Below, one piece after another: positions 63,628-64,000 of a DNA stretch of 64,000 nt. Made by a program: the position numbers and the translations under genes. Origin of the DNA: Commensalibacter oyaizuii (GTDB lineage: Bacteria > Pseudomonadota > Alphaproteobacteria > Acetobacterales > Acetobacteraceae); assembly GCF_029953265.1 (NCBI RefSeq), contig NZ_JASBAO010000001.1, positions 1,858,501-1,922,500 on the forward strand. The letters are read 5' to 3'. Each line of letters begins with the position of its first letter. The stretch's first letter is position 1. Below the pieces are notes generated by a model. It saw nothing but the letters and a program-made list of their open reading frames with translations. It did no database searches and was not told where the DNA came from.

Positions 63628-64000
63628 ACTTCCTTGTTTTCAAAGGTTGACATCGTTTTTTATGTAGCACAGACCTAGCGTAATAAAAGGACTAAAGTTC
63701 AAGCTACTGCTTATTTAGATATTCCACACCAGTATATTTGTTGGGGATTACTTTACACAGTTTCTTTTGATCGAATTACAGCAAAGGTCTTATTTACAAT
63801 ACAAGTATAGGATTAAAAATTAAGCTGGAAATCATTTAATTCTATCAAACATATATAGATGATAAGGTAGGCTTTAAGAGATGTAAATATTTGAGAGATA
63901 AAAACCAAAATTTTATATTACACAAAATCTTAAAATACTTCAGCTGTATTATTTTAAAGAAAGCAAAAAAGTAACAGTAATTCGACATATGCCTCTTATT
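63628..64000. other. Terminal 373-base spacer
   Basis: AT-rich, no coding frame or RNA gene recognised. It should contain the phrB promoter; no convincing hexamers could be fixed by eye. Confidence 0.4.

Noticed and set aside
1..64000. CRISPR array, insertion sequence or rRNA genes
   Set aside because: No regularly spaced repeats, transposase motifs with terminal repeats, or rRNA sequence were seen in the window.

Overview
The window is AT-rich DNA from a Gram-negative bacterium, most likely an acetic acid bacterium (Acetobacteraceae) of the insect-gut Commensalibacter type. Gene content points there: a transaldolase whose 3' end overlaps a phosphoglucose isomerase (fused in many acetic acid bacteria), a complete-looking pentose phosphate block, an OprB sugar porin, FeoA/FeoB with a Cys-rich partner, and MlaEF next to radA. 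The genus is inferred from gene content and base composition; no database search was possible.

Layout. 0-2 kb: end of a short-chain dehydrogenase, then dhaK-dhaL. 2-5.6 kb (minus): OprB porin, hisC and an ankyrin-repeat protein. 6.2-21.3 kb (plus): tkt, tal-pgi, gnd, a flavin/iron-sulfur NAD(P) oxidoreductase coupled to pyruvate:ferredoxin oxidoreductase, a Cof-type HAD phosphatase, pgl, rpiA and gntK. Together these cover gluconate and 6-phosphogluconate entry and the oxidative and non-oxidative pentose phosphate steps, except glucose-6-phosphate dehydrogenase and ribulose-5-phosphate epimerase. 21.2-25.6 kb: a metal (probably copper) block with an OprC-like TonB receptor, a Met/His-rich DUF2946-like protein, TonB and a degenerate Sco protein. 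26-30.5 kb: polA, a zinc-finger protein and a secreted hydrolase. 30.9-38.5 kb (minus): sulfate assimilation (cysHDN) and sulfate uptake (sbp-cysTWA). 38.7 kb: an orphan double-glycine leader peptide with its own terminator. 39-45 kb: tRNA-Arg(CCG), a TRIC-like membrane protein, ribokinase, an aldehyde dehydrogenase, a methyltransferase and UDP-glucose dehydrogenase. 45.3-50.5 kb: mlaE-mlaF-radA, a glycine-zipper lipoprotein and ahcY. 50.6-54.9 kb (minus): pirin, the feo operon with a Fur-box-like site, and a wrecked arginase-family pseudogene. 55-57.8 kb: clpB.

58.1-62.1 kb is the accessory region. A phage-like promoter and phage-style hairpins precede a tail/neck-completion-like protein whose 5' end carries a nonsense codon. 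Its stop overlaps the start of an unrecognised 322-residue protein with the layout of a toxin. Four small acidic paralogues follow in an A-B-A'-B' tandem duplication, the arrangement expected of an immunity array. A photolyase gene closes the window.

The observations most worth pursuing are this phage-derived toxin/immunity-like island and the orphan double-glycine peptide at 38.7 kb.
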